A stretch of 64,000 nucleotides of DNA from contig NZ_JBHWAB010000002.1 in the NCBI RefSeq assembly GCF_042688525.2, positions 123,241 to 187,240 of the forward strand, in the 5' to 3' direction. The notes below the pieces were generated by a model, which was given only the letters and a program-made list of their open reading frames with translations, had not been told where the DNA came from and searched no databases. Positions 8,613 through 18,383 of this stretch are shown here, piece after piece; the first letter of the stretch is position 1, and every line of letters begins with the position of its first letter. The DNA comes from Haloimpatiens sp042688525. Lineage in GTDB: Bacteria > Bacillota > Clostridia > Clostridiales > Clostridiaceae. Made by a program: the position numbers and the translations under genes.

Positions 8613-9473
8613 TTATTTATAGTTAATTTGAATAAAACTTAACTGTAAATCGAGCTCCCCCATTTTTTTATTTTCTGCTCGAATTTCACCGTTTTGTTTT
8701 TTAACTATAGATTGAGCAAGAGCAAGTCCAATTCCTACACTATCTTTAGCTGAATTTTTGCCTTTGTAAAATCTAGTAAATAAGTGAGGTATATCTTTCT
8801 TATCAAATCCTTCTCCATTATCTTCAATAGTAATTTGTGTGTAAATAGGGTTTTTTTCATACATTATTGATATTTCTCCTCCACAGGGTGTATGTTCCAC
8901 ACAGTTTTTAACTACATTTAGGATGACTTCACTGTTCCAATGAAAATCTCCCGTAAAAACTATATCACTATTCTCTTCAATAAAAAGTTGTTGCTCCTTT
9001 CTTTCAATCATTATGATTAATGGCTCAATAGCAGTACATATGAGTTCATAAACATTAATACATTTACGCTCTAATGTTAGAACCCCTGCATCCAATTTAG
9101 AAAGTATTAAAAGTGACGAAACCAAATGATTAAGGCGATATATTTGAGCTGAAATACGCTCAATATATAAAGCATCCTCTTTGTTTATAGTACTGTCTTC
9201 TAATAATTCAATCATAAGTGACATAGAAGTAAGTGGTGTTTTCATTTGGTGTGATATATCTGCAAGGTAATTAGTTAAGTTTTCTTTTTCTTTCCTTTCT
9301 TTTTCTCGTTTTTCTCTAAGCATCACAACTGTTTTATATAATTCATCTTCTAAGATAGAGAATTCGTCTTCTTTCTTTTCAGGTTTGATCCTATAATTTC
9401 CTTCGTTGATAGCACAAAGATATTCTGCAAGATTATCGATACGTTTACGCTTTATATGATTTAGCCATATCAA
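8613..9473 (-). CDS. Sensor histidine kinase, catalytic part of a split gene
   Basis: 286 residues. HAMP-like linker, then a DHp domain with the phospho-acceptor His in I-S-H-Q-M-K-T-P-L-T (about residue 75), an N box V-V-K-N-C-V-E-H, G1 D-N-G-E-G-F and G2 G-I-G-L-A-L. It begins in the middle of the second membrane helix at a TTG that overlaps the stop of 9470-9823. The reading frame is continuous with that upstream piece if one T is added in the T run at about 9490. A single VanS-like kinase was therefore probably split by a one-base deletion. Confidence 0.8.
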   Translation of the reverse strand: MIWLNHIKRKRIDNLAEYLCAINEGNYRIKPEKKEDEFSILEDELYKTVVMLREKREKERKEKENLTNYLADISHQMKTPLTSMSLMIELLEDSTINKEDALYIERISAQIYRLNHLVSSLLILSKLDAGVLTLERKCINVYELICTAIEPLIIMIERKEQQLFIEENSDIVFTGDFHWNSEVILNVVKNCVEHTPCGGEISIMYEKNPIYTQITIEDNGEGFDKKDIPHLFTRFYKGKNSAKDSVGIGLALAQSIVKKQNGEIRAENKKMGELDLQLSFIQINYK

Positions 9474-9823
9474 AGATATTCCAAAACAAAAAAGAGTAAA
9501 GTAATCAAAAGCAAAATACCAACCACAACTATATAAAAACTTCTGTGATTATAAAAACTATATAAAGATCCTTCACTATATCCATATTGCTCTAATATTT
9601 TTTTACCTTTATTAATTTCTGTTATACTATTAGTTTTTAAAGATGATACCAATGTTTGTTCAATATTAGGATTAGCCTTAACACCAACAGATATAAGTTG
9701 TGCAGTTTTTTTATAAAAAAGCTTCTCTGTGTTTTTAAAAATAAAATTTCCAAGTATAATACAAAAAAATGTTATACATAAAAAACTAATAATTATATAT
9801 ATAGTTATTTTCTTTTTATTCAT
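9470..9823 (-). CDS. Sensor histidine kinase, N-terminal sensor part of a split gene
   Basis: 117 residues: membrane segment 6-28, an extracytoplasmic stretch of about 65 residues, then a second membrane segment that is cut off by TGA. Begins seven bases after the response regulator stop. With one extra T in the run near 9490 the frame continues through I-S-L-I-W-L-N-H-I-K-R-K-R into the kinase core at 8613-9473. As written the sensor and kinase parts are separate. Sequencing error, phase variation or a real inactivating mutation are all possible. Confidence 0.7.
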   Translation of the reverse strand: MNKKKITIYIIISFLCITFFCIILGNFIFKNTEKLFYKKTAQLISVGVKANPNIEQTLVSSLKTNSITEINKGKKILEQYGYSEGSLYSFYNHRSFYIVVVGILLLITLLFFVLEYL

Positions 9824-9829
9824 ATCTTT

Positions 9830-10495
9830 TTACTCCTCTAACCTATAGCCTATTCCTCTTACAGTTTTAATAATTATATGATTTTTAAGTTTTTGGCGAA
9901 GACGCTTCATGGCTACTGATAATGTATTGTCATTTACAAATTCTCCATTGATATCCCACAACTTTTCCAATAAAACCTCTCGTGTTAAAGTACGGTTTTT
10001 ATTTTCTAGTAGTTGTTGTAACAGTTTATATTCACCAGTTGTCAATTTCATTTCAACATTATTTTTATATACCTTTGTTTGTGACTTAATCATTTTAATA
10101 TCCCCACACCATAGAACATCTTCTTGCATCTGTTGTTTCGCAGTTCTTCGTAAAACAGCAGATATACGAGAGTGCAAAACGCTTAATTTAAAAGGCTTGG
10201 TTATGTAATCATCTCCTCCCATATCTAGTCCTTTTACAATATCGCATTCTTCATCTCTTACAGTAAGAAAAATAATTGGAATGTCCTTAATTTCTTTTAC
10301 ATAACGGCAAAAATCAAAACCTGAACCATCTGGTAAATTTAAATCCAGTAATATTATGTCAATATCTGTTTTAAAAAGCTCTCTTGCTTTTTCTAAATTT
10401 TCTGCATGGATAACCGTATAACTATTTTTCAATAGAAATGATTTTATACCCAAAGTAATTGTTTCATCATCCTCAATCAAAAAAACCTTAATCAT
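9830..10495 (-). CDS. OmpR/PhoB-family response regulator
   Basis: 221 residues. Receiver domain with acidic pocket D-D near 9-10, phospho-acceptor Asp in I-I-L-L-D-L-N-L-P-D-G (about 52) and Lys in I-T-K-P-F (about 101). Winged-helix C-terminal domain ends with T-V-R-G-I-G-Y-R-L. GAGG ribosome site before ATG. It is first in a minus-strand unit with the split kinase, ATPase and FtsX permease, so it probably activates that transporter. Confidence 0.92.
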   Translation of the reverse strand: MIKVFLIEDDETITLGIKSFLLKNSYTVIHAENLEKARELFKTDIDIILLDLNLPDGSGFDFCRYVKEIKDIPIIFLTVRDEECDIVKGLDMGGDDYITKPFKLSVLHSRISAVLRRTAKQQMQEDVLWCGDIKMIKSQTKVYKNNVEMKLTTGEYKLLQQLLENKNRTLTREVLLEKLWDINGEFVNDNTLSVAMKRLRQKLKNHIIIKTVRGIGYRLEE

Positions 10496-10647
10496 TTGCT
10501 AACCTCCTTAACTTTACTGCTTAATGCCTAAAAACTACTTACCAATATTGTTATAATCATATATCTACGTACACTACTATAATTAGCTGTTTACTTTACA
10601 TCTAATATTTTAGGACACTTGGTTGTAGAAACAATTCTAACAAAAAC

Positions 10648-11340
10648 TTACACTTCTAATTTTTTATCGTACTTATTAATAGATATAGCTATAACAATAA
10701 TGCCAAGAACTATATGAATAATTCCACCTATCCATATACTTTTATCGTTATAAAGTAGTATTTTATTAAAAACACCACTGATAAATCCTATAGAAAATAT
10801 AGGTTTGGAAATATTTATACTTGTAAATGTTATTATTAAAAATGTTATAAGTACTAATATAAATTTTCTTAACATAACCCAAAGAAAAATAATAAATGTA
10901 ATACAGAAAAATAATCTCATAGAAAATATACCTAAATATCTAAAAAAATATAGCCAAGCATAATTGCCAGAATAAATCTCAGTTAAAATTATAACCTTTA
11001 GATTTCCTAATAACATAATTATCATAGTTAAACAAAAATAAGCTATAGATTGAGATAAAAAAAATAATTTTCTATTTTCTAACTTAACAATAAGCACATT
11101 AGGAATAAATTTCATTGTTGAATCATTCATTGTTACAGCCATAAGGAGAGGTAATGAAAAAAAGATATCCATCATTTGAGTATTGAAAGTCATAAATAAT
11201 ATACTTAAATCTCCATTATATAATTTTATAGGACACTTTATTCCAACAATAAGAAACATAAAAATAATATATACCCATGTAAACTTATGCTTTAATATAT
11301 TTCTTAAGTCTGTTTTTACTAAAGTATAAAGTTCTTTCAT
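10648..11340 (-). CDS. ABC-2-like membrane permease subunit
   Basis: 230 residues with about six predicted membrane segments and a short basic end. Its start overlaps the end of 11337-12707 by four bases. Third gene of an ATPase-permease-permease unit (13591 to 10648). Similar in size and order to 52130-52837 in the second cassette. The substrate is unknown; the position upstream of a two-component/FtsX module suggests a role in peptide export or self-protection. Confidence 0.75.
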   Translation of the reverse strand: MKELYTLVKTDLRNILKHKFTWVYIIFMFLIVGIKCPIKLYNGDLSILFMTFNTQMMDIFFSLPLLMAVTMNDSTMKFIPNVLIVKLENRKLFFLSQSIAYFCLTMIIMLLGNLKVIILTEIYSGNYAWLYFFRYLGIFSMRLFFCITFIIFLWVMLRKFILVLITFLIITFTSINISKPIFSIGFISGVFNKILLYNDKSIWIGGIIHIVLGIIVIAISINKYDKKLEV

Positions 11341-12707
11341 TTCACATTCCCTCCCTTATACTCGTATAAAATATTAGGGTAGATTTTGTTAACTAGATTA
11401 TAAAATTCCTCTTGTGTTTTAGGTTTATTTTCAATTATGCATAAAGTATATATATCCTTTAATTTATCAGGATGTTTTTCTATTATATAATTTATAAATT
11501 TATCTATACTTTTTCCATATTCCTTAGATATAAGTGAATAATATCTCTTTCTTTCTATATGTTTTGATTTTGCTTTATTTATATCGTAATCTGTAAAAAT
11601 ATTATATTTATTACTAATAATAGTTTTATATTGAAGTTCATATTTTACACATTCAATAATATCCTGTTGAATATTTGTATAGTTTGATTTTGTTTGTATA
11701 ATAGCTGGTGTTAGCTCTGCTAAAAATAGCCTTAATTTAAAGTTGTTCACAGCAGATGGTAACATATTTATCTGCAATATATTATTCTTATTTGGTGTAA
11801 CTGCTGAAACTTTATCATAGAAAAAATATACTTCCTTTGTTATATTAACTTTATAAAAAGGTATAGGTAGATTAAATTCTTTAATTTTATCTTGAAATGA
11901 ATAAACTATTCTTCCAATTTTATTTGCCAATTTAGGATTTATTTTTCTATATTTAATTTCATTGTTTTCTATTTTTAAAGTTGAATATGGAGTATTTTTT
12001 ATTTCCTTTCTCATATTAACATCATTATAAAAATTTCCACCAATTATCAATAGAGCAGTAATACTTAATACAATTGTAAATTTAACTGCTGTTTTATTTT
12101 TACCATAAATTAATATAGAAAGAGCAATAAATAAAATTGCAAATCCTAATAACCCAATTAAATTTGACCAATATAAGTTCTTAATATCATTTAATTGTAA
12201 CAAAACTGAAAGGTATCTTATATTCTCTTGTCTAAGGTAATAACTACCTCCTGTTAGAAGAACAAAATAACCAAATATTATAGAAATACCAGCTAAGTGA
12301 TTTTTTACAAAACTACCTATTAAAACTCCAATAGAATTTGCATATAGATAATCAATTAATGCAATTATAATAGCTATTTTTATGCTTGCATTAAATCTTA
12401 TCATTAAAATTATAACTAGAAGTGGTAAAATATATAATGAACTCAAAATACAAGTTGAAAACATAGATAAAATTAGGGAGGTTTTACTTAAATGACTTGT
12501 TAAAAGTAGATCCTCCACATTATTTCTTTTGTGAAGTGATAGCATTTGGTAACCTAATGTAGCAACATATAATAATAAAGATACAAAAGCATACTCTGGA
12601 AAAGCAAATAAACTAAAAAATACAATTACTAAAAATATTATATATTTGAACTTTCCTAAATCTTCAATGTTACTAATCTTAATCCATTTTTTTATACATT
12701 CACTCAT
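11337..12707 (-). CDS. ABC transporter permease with extracytoplasmic C-terminal domain
   Basis: 456 residues: about six membrane segments in residues 20-225, then a soluble domain of about 230 residues. The same layout is seen in the split gene 52853-54699. Start overlaps the ATPase gene by four bases, so the two are translationally coupled. No enzyme motif seen in the soluble half. Confidence 0.75.
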   Translation of the reverse strand: MSECIKKWIKISNIEDLGKFKYIIFLVIVFFSLFAFPEYAFVSLLLYVATLGYQMLSLHKRNNVEDLLLTSHLSKTSLILSMFSTCILSSLYILPLLVIILMIRFNASIKIAIIIALIDYLYANSIGVLIGSFVKNHLAGISIIFGYFVLLTGGSYYLRQENIRYLSVLLQLNDIKNLYWSNLIGLLGFAILFIALSILIYGKNKTAVKFTIVLSITALLIIGGNFYNDVNMRKEIKNTPYSTLKIENNEIKYRKINPKLANKIGRIVYSFQDKIKEFNLPIPFYKVNITKEVYFFYDKVSAVTPNKNNILQINMLPSAVNNFKLRLFLAELTPAIIQTKSNYTNIQQDIIECVKYELQYKTIISNKYNIFTDYDINKAKSKHIERKRYYSLISKEYGKSIDKFINYIIEKHPDKLKDIYTLCIIENKPKTQEEFYNLVNKIYPNILYEYKGGNVK

Positions 12708-13591
12708 TTTTCTCCTCCTCTACTTTTCAAGAAAGAAATATAGAAATAGGCATCTTCAAGTGTTGGTATAACTAATTTAGCTTTTTTATAACCTTCTTTT
12801 AAATTTTCACAAATAAATCTTACTTCAACTTTATTATTTAGCCTTTGAATAGATACAACTTGTAATTCTTTTGATAGTTGTTTAAGTTCATTATCCTCAA
12901 TTTCTATTACATAAACCATGTCAGTTACTTTTTCTACTAACTTAGCTATTGCCCCTTCATATAAAAGCTTTCCCTTTTTTAATATTGCTAAGTTTTCACA
13001 GGAACTTGAAATGTCCGATACAATATGAGTGGATAATAGTATAATTCTATCTTTTCCTAGTTCATTTATAAGGTTACGAAATGTCAGCCTCTCCTTAGGA
13101 TCTAATCCAACTGTTGGCTCATCTAAAATTATAATTTTAGGATTAGAAAGTAAACTTTGTGCAATGCCAAGCCGTTGTTTCATACCACCAGAGAGATGTT
13201 TGACTTTAGTTTTTTTATTTTCTATAAGGTTTGTTTTTTCTAACAAATCAAGAATTTCCTTTTCTCTTTTTTTACCAATTGGAAGTTTTTTTAATGCTGC
13301 TAAATAGTCCATGGCATCATAAACAGAGATATTAGGAAAGAAATCAAAATGCTGTGGTAGATAACCTAATATTTTTCTTACTTCCTCATCTTCCTTAGGT
13401 AAAGAATGATTAAAAATTTTTATTTCACCAGAATCATAAGGTATTAATGTAGTAAGAATTTTCATTAATGTGGATTTACCAGCACCATTTTCACCTAATA
13501 GTCCATATACTCCATTATTAATGTTTAAAGATAAATTCTTTAAAACTTGTTTTTTTCCATAACTTTTATTAAGATTTGTTATTTGTATCAT
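12704..13591 (-). CDS. ABC-2 transporter ATP-binding protein
   Basis: 295 residues. Walker A G-E-N-G-A-G-K-S-T near 34, Q-loop Y-L-P-Q, signature L-S-G-G-M-K-Q-R near 134, Walker B I-I-L-D-E-P-T, H-loop L-S-T-H. The C-terminal about 80 residues form the extra domain common in antibiotic-export ATPases. First gene of the unit; close in sequence to the ATPase at 51115-52029. Confidence 0.9.
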   Translation of the reverse strand: MIQITNLNKSYGKKQVLKNLSLNINNGVYGLLGENGAGKSTLMKILTTLIPYDSGEIKIFNHSLPKEDEEVRKILGYLPQHFDFFPNISVYDAMDYLAALKKLPIGKKREKEILDLLEKTNLIENKKTKVKHLSGGMKQRLGIAQSLLSNPKIIILDEPTVGLDPKERLTFRNLINELGKDRIILLSTHIVSDISSSCENLAILKKGKLLYEGAIAKLVEKVTDMVYVIEIEDNELKQLSKELQVVSIQRLNNKVEVRFICENLKEGYKKAKLVIPTLEDAYFYISFLKSRGGEK

Positions 13592-13953
13592 AAAACTATC
13601 CCCTTTTTATTTTATCTAATAACTATCTACTTCAATATATATTTAACCTCTCAATAAATATCATAAATTAAATGTCTTAAATAAACTTGAAAAATTCCTT
13701 AAAAATTCCTTAAATTATCATAAAAGCACCCCAGGGGTGCTTATTTTTGAAAATATGTAAAAATAATACAATATAATTTTGGATGAGTTAAAGAAATCGA
13801 TTATGATATAATACTAATGTATAAAAAATGTTTATTTTGGAATTTTATAATCAAATATATAACAAGAAATGGTAATTAAGATATCAACTTAGAGTCGTTT
13901 CTAAGTATTGCATATTTATAGATATAATTTTACAAAATGATATGAGGGATAAT
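13592..13953. other. Divergent promoter region with hairpin
   Basis: About 360 AT-rich bases between divergent genes. It holds the hairpin at 13724-13742 and presumably both promoters. No supported gene was seen. Confidence 0.5.
13724..13742 (+). terminator. Stranded terminator hairpin
   Basis: AAGCACCCCAGGGGTGCTT followed by ATTTTTG. It is almost the same as the terminator at 5162-5180, but here no gene ends on either side. It may be a relic of a deleted gene or a duplicated end. Confidence 0.6.
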
Positions 13954-16860
13954 ATGAAATCAATAGTTGATAAAATAGATATAGAAGAAAAAGAAATTGA
14001 TCATGAACTTAATTATGATATTAAACATAAAGAAATAGAAAACACAGAGTTTTTAGTTAACAATAAATTAATATCAAATTCAGAAAAAGGGAATTTATTG
14101 AATGAGCTTAAAAAATGTTTAAATGAATGCAAAAAATTCTACTTTAGTGTAGCGTTCATAAACTTTAGTGGACTACAACTTTTATTAGATACATTCAAAG
14201 AACTTAATGATAAAAAGGTTAGTGGAAAAATAATAACATCAACTTATCTCAATTTTACTGAACCTAAGGCACTTGAGCGCATAAAAAGGTTTAGCAATAT
14301 TGATTTGAAGGTTTTTGTTGCAACTAAAGAAAAGGGGTTTCACACTAAAGCATATATATTTGAAAATAAAGAAGAATATAAGATAATAATTGGATCCTCT
14401 AATATAACGCAAAGAGCTTTAAAAAGTAATGTGGAATGGAACGTAAGAGTTGTTTCAAAAAAAGATGACAACTTTGTTTTAGAGGTTTTAGAAGAGTATT
14501 TAAGAATATGGGAAGTAACTACTGATGTAAATAATGATTTTTTAAATAGTTATAGTAGTTTCTTAAGAGAACTTAAAAAGACTGAGAAAAATAAAACATT
14601 AGAGTTTAGTAATTATGAATTAATAAAACCTAATTATATGCAAAAAAAGGCTATGGAGAATTTAGATAGGTTAAGAAGATTAGGACAAAACAAAGCATTA
14701 GTTATTGCAGCTACAGGTACAGGGAAAACATATATGTCAGCATTTGATGTTATAAATATTAATCCTAAAAAAATGCTTTTTTTGGTGCATCGAGAAGAAA
14801 TATTAAAAAGTGCAGAAAAAACTTTTAAAAAATTAGTAAAAAATAAAAGTAAAACAACAGGACTTTTAACTGGTACAAGCAAAGAAATAAAATCTGATTA
14901 TTTATTTTCCACTATACAATCAATGACCAATGAGCTTAAAAATTTTAAAAAGGATGAATTTGAATATATTATTATAGATGAAGCACATCACATTGCTAGT
15001 TCTTCTTATAGAAGAATTATGGATTATTTTAAACCTAAGTTTTTACTTGGAATGACTGCTACACCAGAAAGATGTGATGGAGAAAATATATTTGATGTCT
15101 TTGATGATAATATAGCTTTAGAAGTACGTCTTAGAGAAGCATTAGAAGAAGAGTTAGTTGTTCCCTTTCATTATTTCGGGATAACAGATATTGAACGTAT
15201 TGATTTAAGTGATGTAAAGCTGCAGGATATAGATGAAGTGGTTAAAAGATTAAAGGTTAATGAGAGAGTGGATTTTATAATAGAAAAAATGAATTTCTAT
15301 GGTCATGATGGAGATAAACTGAAGTGTATAGGATTTTGTGCAAGTATTGAACATGCTAAATATATGTCAGATGAATTTAATAAAAGAGGAATAAAAAGTA
15401 TATATTTAACAGGACAAAATTCTTCTTCAGAAAGACAAAAATATATAAATAAATTAGAAGATGATAAAGACAATTTAAAAGTTATATTTACAGTAGATAT
15501 TTTTAATGAAGGTGTTGATATACCTTCTATCAATTTGGTTCTAATGCTTAGACCAACAAGTTCTCCTATTGTATTTATACAACAATTAGGTAGAGGACTT
15601 AGAAAGCATAATGAGAAAACTTTTTTAACGGTATTAGATTTTATAGGAAATCATAAAAAAGCATTTTTGATAGCTATAGCTTTAAACGGGGCAAGATATT
15701 ATGATAAAGATAGTTTAAAGGTAACCGTAGCAACTCAGTTTGGTAATATACCAGGATGTACAAATATTCAAATGGATAAAATCGCTCAAGATAGAATATT
15801 AGAACAACTAAATGAAGAAAATTTTAATTCTATGAAATATTTAAAAGAAGAATATTTAGAGTTTAAGAAAATGAATGGAGGAAAAGTACCGTATTTTCTT
15901 ACGGATTATATAAAATATGATGGGGCGCCAGATCCTTTAAAGTTTTTAAATAAGGCAAAAACCTATCTTGATTTTGTACTTAAAATGGAAAAAGATAAAG
16001 AACTGGATAAAATACTTAAAGACGAGGTTTTCTCTAAAATTTTAAAGGAGCTTACAGATAAGTTGCCCATAAAAAGAGTATATGAATTTAGTATAATAAA
16101 ATATCTTTTACAACATGAAAAAATAACATTAAGTAAGGCTAAGGATGAAATACTAAAATATATTAAAAAGGTAGATGAAGAAAGCATTGTTCATACTTTT
16201 AAGTGTTTAAATCAAAATTATTATGACTCATCTCAAATAAAAAGGTATATTAAATGTTTTGATATTAAAGGAGATGTTTTAAGTTCTACTTGGGAGTTTA
16301 AAAAAGTAGTATATAATAAAGAATATAGATGTTATATTGAAGATATTATAAATTACGCTCTTATGAGATATGAAAAAGAGTTTTCAAGTGACTATTATGG
16401 AGTACCATTCTTTAAATTATATAATCAATATGATATGGTGGATGCAGCACTACTTTCAAATTATACTAAAATTCACAGTTCATTTAGAGGTAGTGGACTT
16501 ATAACAAATGGAAAAGAATACTTTCTTTTTGTAGATTTACATAAGGAAGAAGGCATTAAAGAAAGTATCAATTATAAAGATAAATTTATAGATAATAAAC
16601 ATTTTCAGTGGCAAAGTCCTAATAATACATCACAAGATTCTGAGAGAGGAAAAAATATTATACATAATAAAGAAAGAAATGTTAATTTGCATATTTTTTT
16701 AAGAAAATATAAAAAAATTGATGGGATTATTCAATCTTATATTTATATAGGAAAAGGTGATGTAATAAAGTATAGAGGGGAAAAACCTATAACAGTAATT
16801 TTGAAACTAAACAATAAAATGCCACAAAGTTTATATACTGAGTTCATTAAAAAGGTATAG
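13954..16860 (+). CDS. PLD-nuclease/superfamily II helicase with DUF3427-like C-terminus
   Basis: About 968 residues; start taken at ATG 13954 (GAGGG five bases upstream). An ATG twelve bases earlier has no ribosome site. N-terminal phospholipase D-like nuclease domain with H-T-K-A-Y-I near 130 and G-S-S-N. Helicase motif I is A-A-T-G-T-G-K-T near 255, motif II D-E-A-H near 342, motif III M-T-A-T, and motif VI Q-L-G-R-G-L-R. The rest (about 600-968) resembles DUF3427. This arrangement is known in bacteria and often sits in variable regions, so a defence or repair role is possible (inference). No partner gene is next to it. Confidence 0.85.
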   Translation: MKSIVDKIDIEEKEIDHELNYDIKHKEIENTEFLVNNKLISNSEKGNLLNELKKCLNECKKFYFSVAFINFSGLQLLLDTFKELNDKKVSGKIITSTYLNFTEPKALERIKRFSNIDLKVFVATKEKGFHTKAYIFENKEEYKIIIGSSNITQRALKSNVEWNVRVVSKKDDNFVLEVLEEYLRIWEVTTDVNNDFLNSYSSFLRELKKTEKNKTLEFSNYELIKPNYMQKKAMENLDRLRRLGQNKALVIAATGTGKTYMSAFDVININPKKMLFLVHREEILKSAEKTFKKLVKNKSKTTGLLTGTSKEIKSDYLFSTIQSMTNELKNFKKDEFEYIIIDEAHHIASSSYRRIMDYFKPKFLLGMTATPERCDGENIFDVFDDNIALEVRLREALEEELVVPFHYFGITDIERIDLSDVKLQDIDEVVKRLKVNERVDFIIEKMNFYGHDGDKLKCIGFCASIEHAKYMSDEFNKRGIKSIYLTGQNSSSERQKYINKLEDDKDNLKVIFTVDIFNEGVDIPSINLVLMLRPTSSPIVFIQQLGRGLRKHNEKTFLTVLDFIGNHKKAFLIAIALNGARYYDKDSLKVTVATQFGNIPGCTNIQMDKIAQDRILEQLNEENFNSMKYLKEEYLEFKKMNGGKVPYFLTDYIKYDGAPDPLKFLNKAKTYLDFVLKMEKDKELDKILKDEVFSKILKELTDKLPIKRVYEFSIIKYLLQHEKITLSKAKDEILKYIKKVDEESIVHTFKCLNQNYYDSSQIKRYIKCFDIKGDVLSSTWEFKKVVYNKEYRCYIEDIINYALMRYEKEFSSDYYGVPFFKLYNQYDMVDAALLSNYTKIHSSFRGSGLITNGKEYFLFVDLHKEEGIKESINYKDKFIDNKHFQWQSPNNTSQDSERGKNIIHNKERNVNLHIFLRKYKKIDGIIQSYIYIGKGDVIKYRGEKPITVILKLNNKMPQSLYTEFIKKV

Positions 16861-16878
16861 CAACAATTTTATATTAGT

Positions 16879-16975
16879 GGGGCTGTAGCATTAAGAAATT
16901 TACATACGATATATTGTTTTTCAAATTCTAAATTAGCACAATATATTGTAGTATTTATTCTTAGTATACAGCCTC
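16879..16975. repeat. Imperfect inverted-repeat element
   Basis: GGCTGTAGCATTAAG at the left and its imperfect complement CTTAGTATACAGCC at the right, with inner arms around ATATATTG. About 97 bases after the helicase gene. Could be a small non-autonomous element or a terminator. Its ends differ from those of the main MITE family in the window. Confidence 0.45.
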
Positions 16976-17004
16976 TTTACACATTTATTTTGAAAATAAA
17001 TTAA

Positions 17005-17068
17005 CTTCAACTTTAGCAGTAAAAAATACTTCTTAGGGATCGGCTATTTTTCATCTGTGAAAGTTGAA
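17005..17068. repeat. Short MITE copy (64 bp) with perfect 8-bp target duplication
   Basis: Starts CTTCAACTTTAGCAGT and ends CATCTGTGAAAGTTGAA, the same ends as the 257-bp family but with the middle deleted. TAAATTAA is repeated directly on both sides (16997-17004 and 17069-17076). Confidence 0.8.
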
Positions 17069-17084
17069 TAAATTAATTGCTTTG

Positions 17085-17474
17085 TTAAGTAAAAAGTTTG
17101 TTTACAGTAGGAATATCTGCAGGAGCCCAGTTTAAAGAAGGTAAATTTTCTTTATTTAACCATATTAATTTTGAATGTTCACTGGCAGTAGGTATTCCTG
17201 AAACCAATTTACATTTAACAGTAATTAAATTTACTGTAATCTTATCATATTCATGAGTATTATCATAAAAAGTAGAAATATATTCAACCTGACAAGATAA
17301 TTCTTCTTTAATTTCTCTTTCTATAGCTTGTTTCAAAGTTTCATTTTTTTCTACTTTTCCACCAGGGAATTCCCACATATTTGGAAGAGACATTCTTGGA
17401 GAACGAAGAGCACATAGTATTTCATTATTTTCATTTTCAATGATTGCACCGACAACTTTTACTAATTTTTTCAT
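17085..17474 (-). CDS. Nudix hydrolase, MutT-like
   Basis: 129 residues from ATG 17474 (GGAGGTG six bases upstream). The Nudix box runs from G-G-K-V-E through R-E-I-K-E-E-L with all conserved Gly/Glu residues. The N-terminal K-V-V-G-A-I-I and L-C-A-L-R-S-P and the C-terminal W-L-N-K-E-N-L are typical of the 8-oxo-dGTP diphosphatase/CTP pyrophosphohydrolase group. Likely nucleotide-pool sanitation. The stop codon lies just after a short MITE. Confidence 0.88.
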   Translation of the reverse strand: MKKLVKVVGAIIENENNEILCALRSPRMSLPNMWEFPGGKVEKNETLKQAIEREIKEELSCQVEYISTFYDNTHEYDKITVNLITVKCKLVSGIPTASEHSKLIWLNKENLPSLNWAPADIPTVNKLFT

Positions 17475-17553
17475 AATTAACACCTCCAAATAAGTTTATC
17501 ATAAAAATGTCATATTTAGAAGTTTTACCTGTTAGTTGATTTTCAATAGCAAA

Positions 17554-17781
17554 TCACCTTTTACTTAGATGTGAAGTAATTAAAAAAATAGTAAAAAGGC
17601 TTATTGAAATTATAATTTCCAAATCTGTATTAATATAATTCATGAGGAATGTTTCCATAATAATTACACCTATGGTAGGGATAGTTGCTAATAAATTAAA
17701 TATATTTTTAGTTGAAATATATCTTTTTATATATTCTATAGTTAAAAAAGAAAAAACTACAATAACAATAATTTTATGCAT
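17554..17781 (-). CDS. Small membrane protein, 75 residues
   Basis: AAGGAG seven bases before ATG. Two or three hydrophobic segments (about 3-18, 31-50, 55-71) and a basic end. Lies 16 bases after the YcxB-like gene 17798-18352 and is probably co-transcribed with it. Family not recognised. Confidence 0.6.
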   Translation of the reverse strand: MHKIIVIVVFSFLTIEYIKRYISTKNIFNLLATIPTIGVIIMETFLMNYINTDLEIIISISLFTIFLITSHLSKR

Positions 17782-17797
17782 ATACTACTCCTTTATT

Positions 17798-18352
17798 TTA
17801 AATAAACTCTATATCCATAGGATAACTATATTCAGGATATATTGAAGCATTTTCTTCAAATAAATTTATTAATGATTCTAAATCTTCTTTTGATTTTATA
17901 GATGATGATGGTATAAATATATCATAATCACTAAAACTTCTTATAATAACATTGTCATCAACTATATAAAAATCCTTAATATATTTCCATTTAATTGTTT
18001 TTTTATTTAAAACAGTATCTATTGTAATACCACTACTATCAATAGTTAGTAAAGTTTCAGCAAATAAATACTTTAAATTATGATATGAATATAATTTCTT
18101 GAATTCATTTTTATTTAGAGAATTTAAATAATATTTTTTTCTTAGTATAAAAAAAATTAGTGAAGAACCAACAAAAGCAATAATTACAGAAATTCTAAAT
18201 TTAGCGGATATAAAAATAAACATAATTAAAAAAAGTGAAACTAACCCTATTAAGTTTTCAATAAAAAACTTATTATATTGAATAGTATTTACAACATATT
18301 TTTTATGAAAATTTAAAAATTCTTCTTTAGTTATACTATAATTAAATGTCAT
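17798..18352 (-). CDS. YcxB-like membrane protein
   Basis: 184 residues: a soluble N-terminus with the pattern Y-S-I-T-K-E-E-F-L-N-F-H, two membrane segments near 35-70, then a C-terminal YcxB-like domain with I-K-W-K-Y-I-K-D-F and F-I-P-S-S-S-I. YcxB-family proteins are uncharacterised and often occur near membrane or immunity genes. Tandem paralogue of 18384-18941. Confidence 0.75.
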   Translation of the reverse strand: MTFNYSITKEEFLNFHKKYVVNTIQYNKFFIENLIGLVSLFLIMFIFISAKFRISVIIAFVGSSLIFFILRKKYYLNSLNKNEFKKLYSYHNLKYLFAETLLTIDSSGITIDTVLNKKTIKWKYIKDFYIVDDNVIIRSFSDYDIFIPSSSIKSKEDLESLINLFEENASIYPEYSYPMDIEFI

Positions 18353-18383
18353 TAAATCTCACCTTCCATATATCAAAATATAG

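Noticed and set aside
9484..9496. Programmed -1 frameshift in the sensor kinase
   Set aside because: The T run is C-TTT-TTT-G in the zero frame, so TTTTTTG is out of phase for standard slippage. Treated as an ordinary one-base loss.
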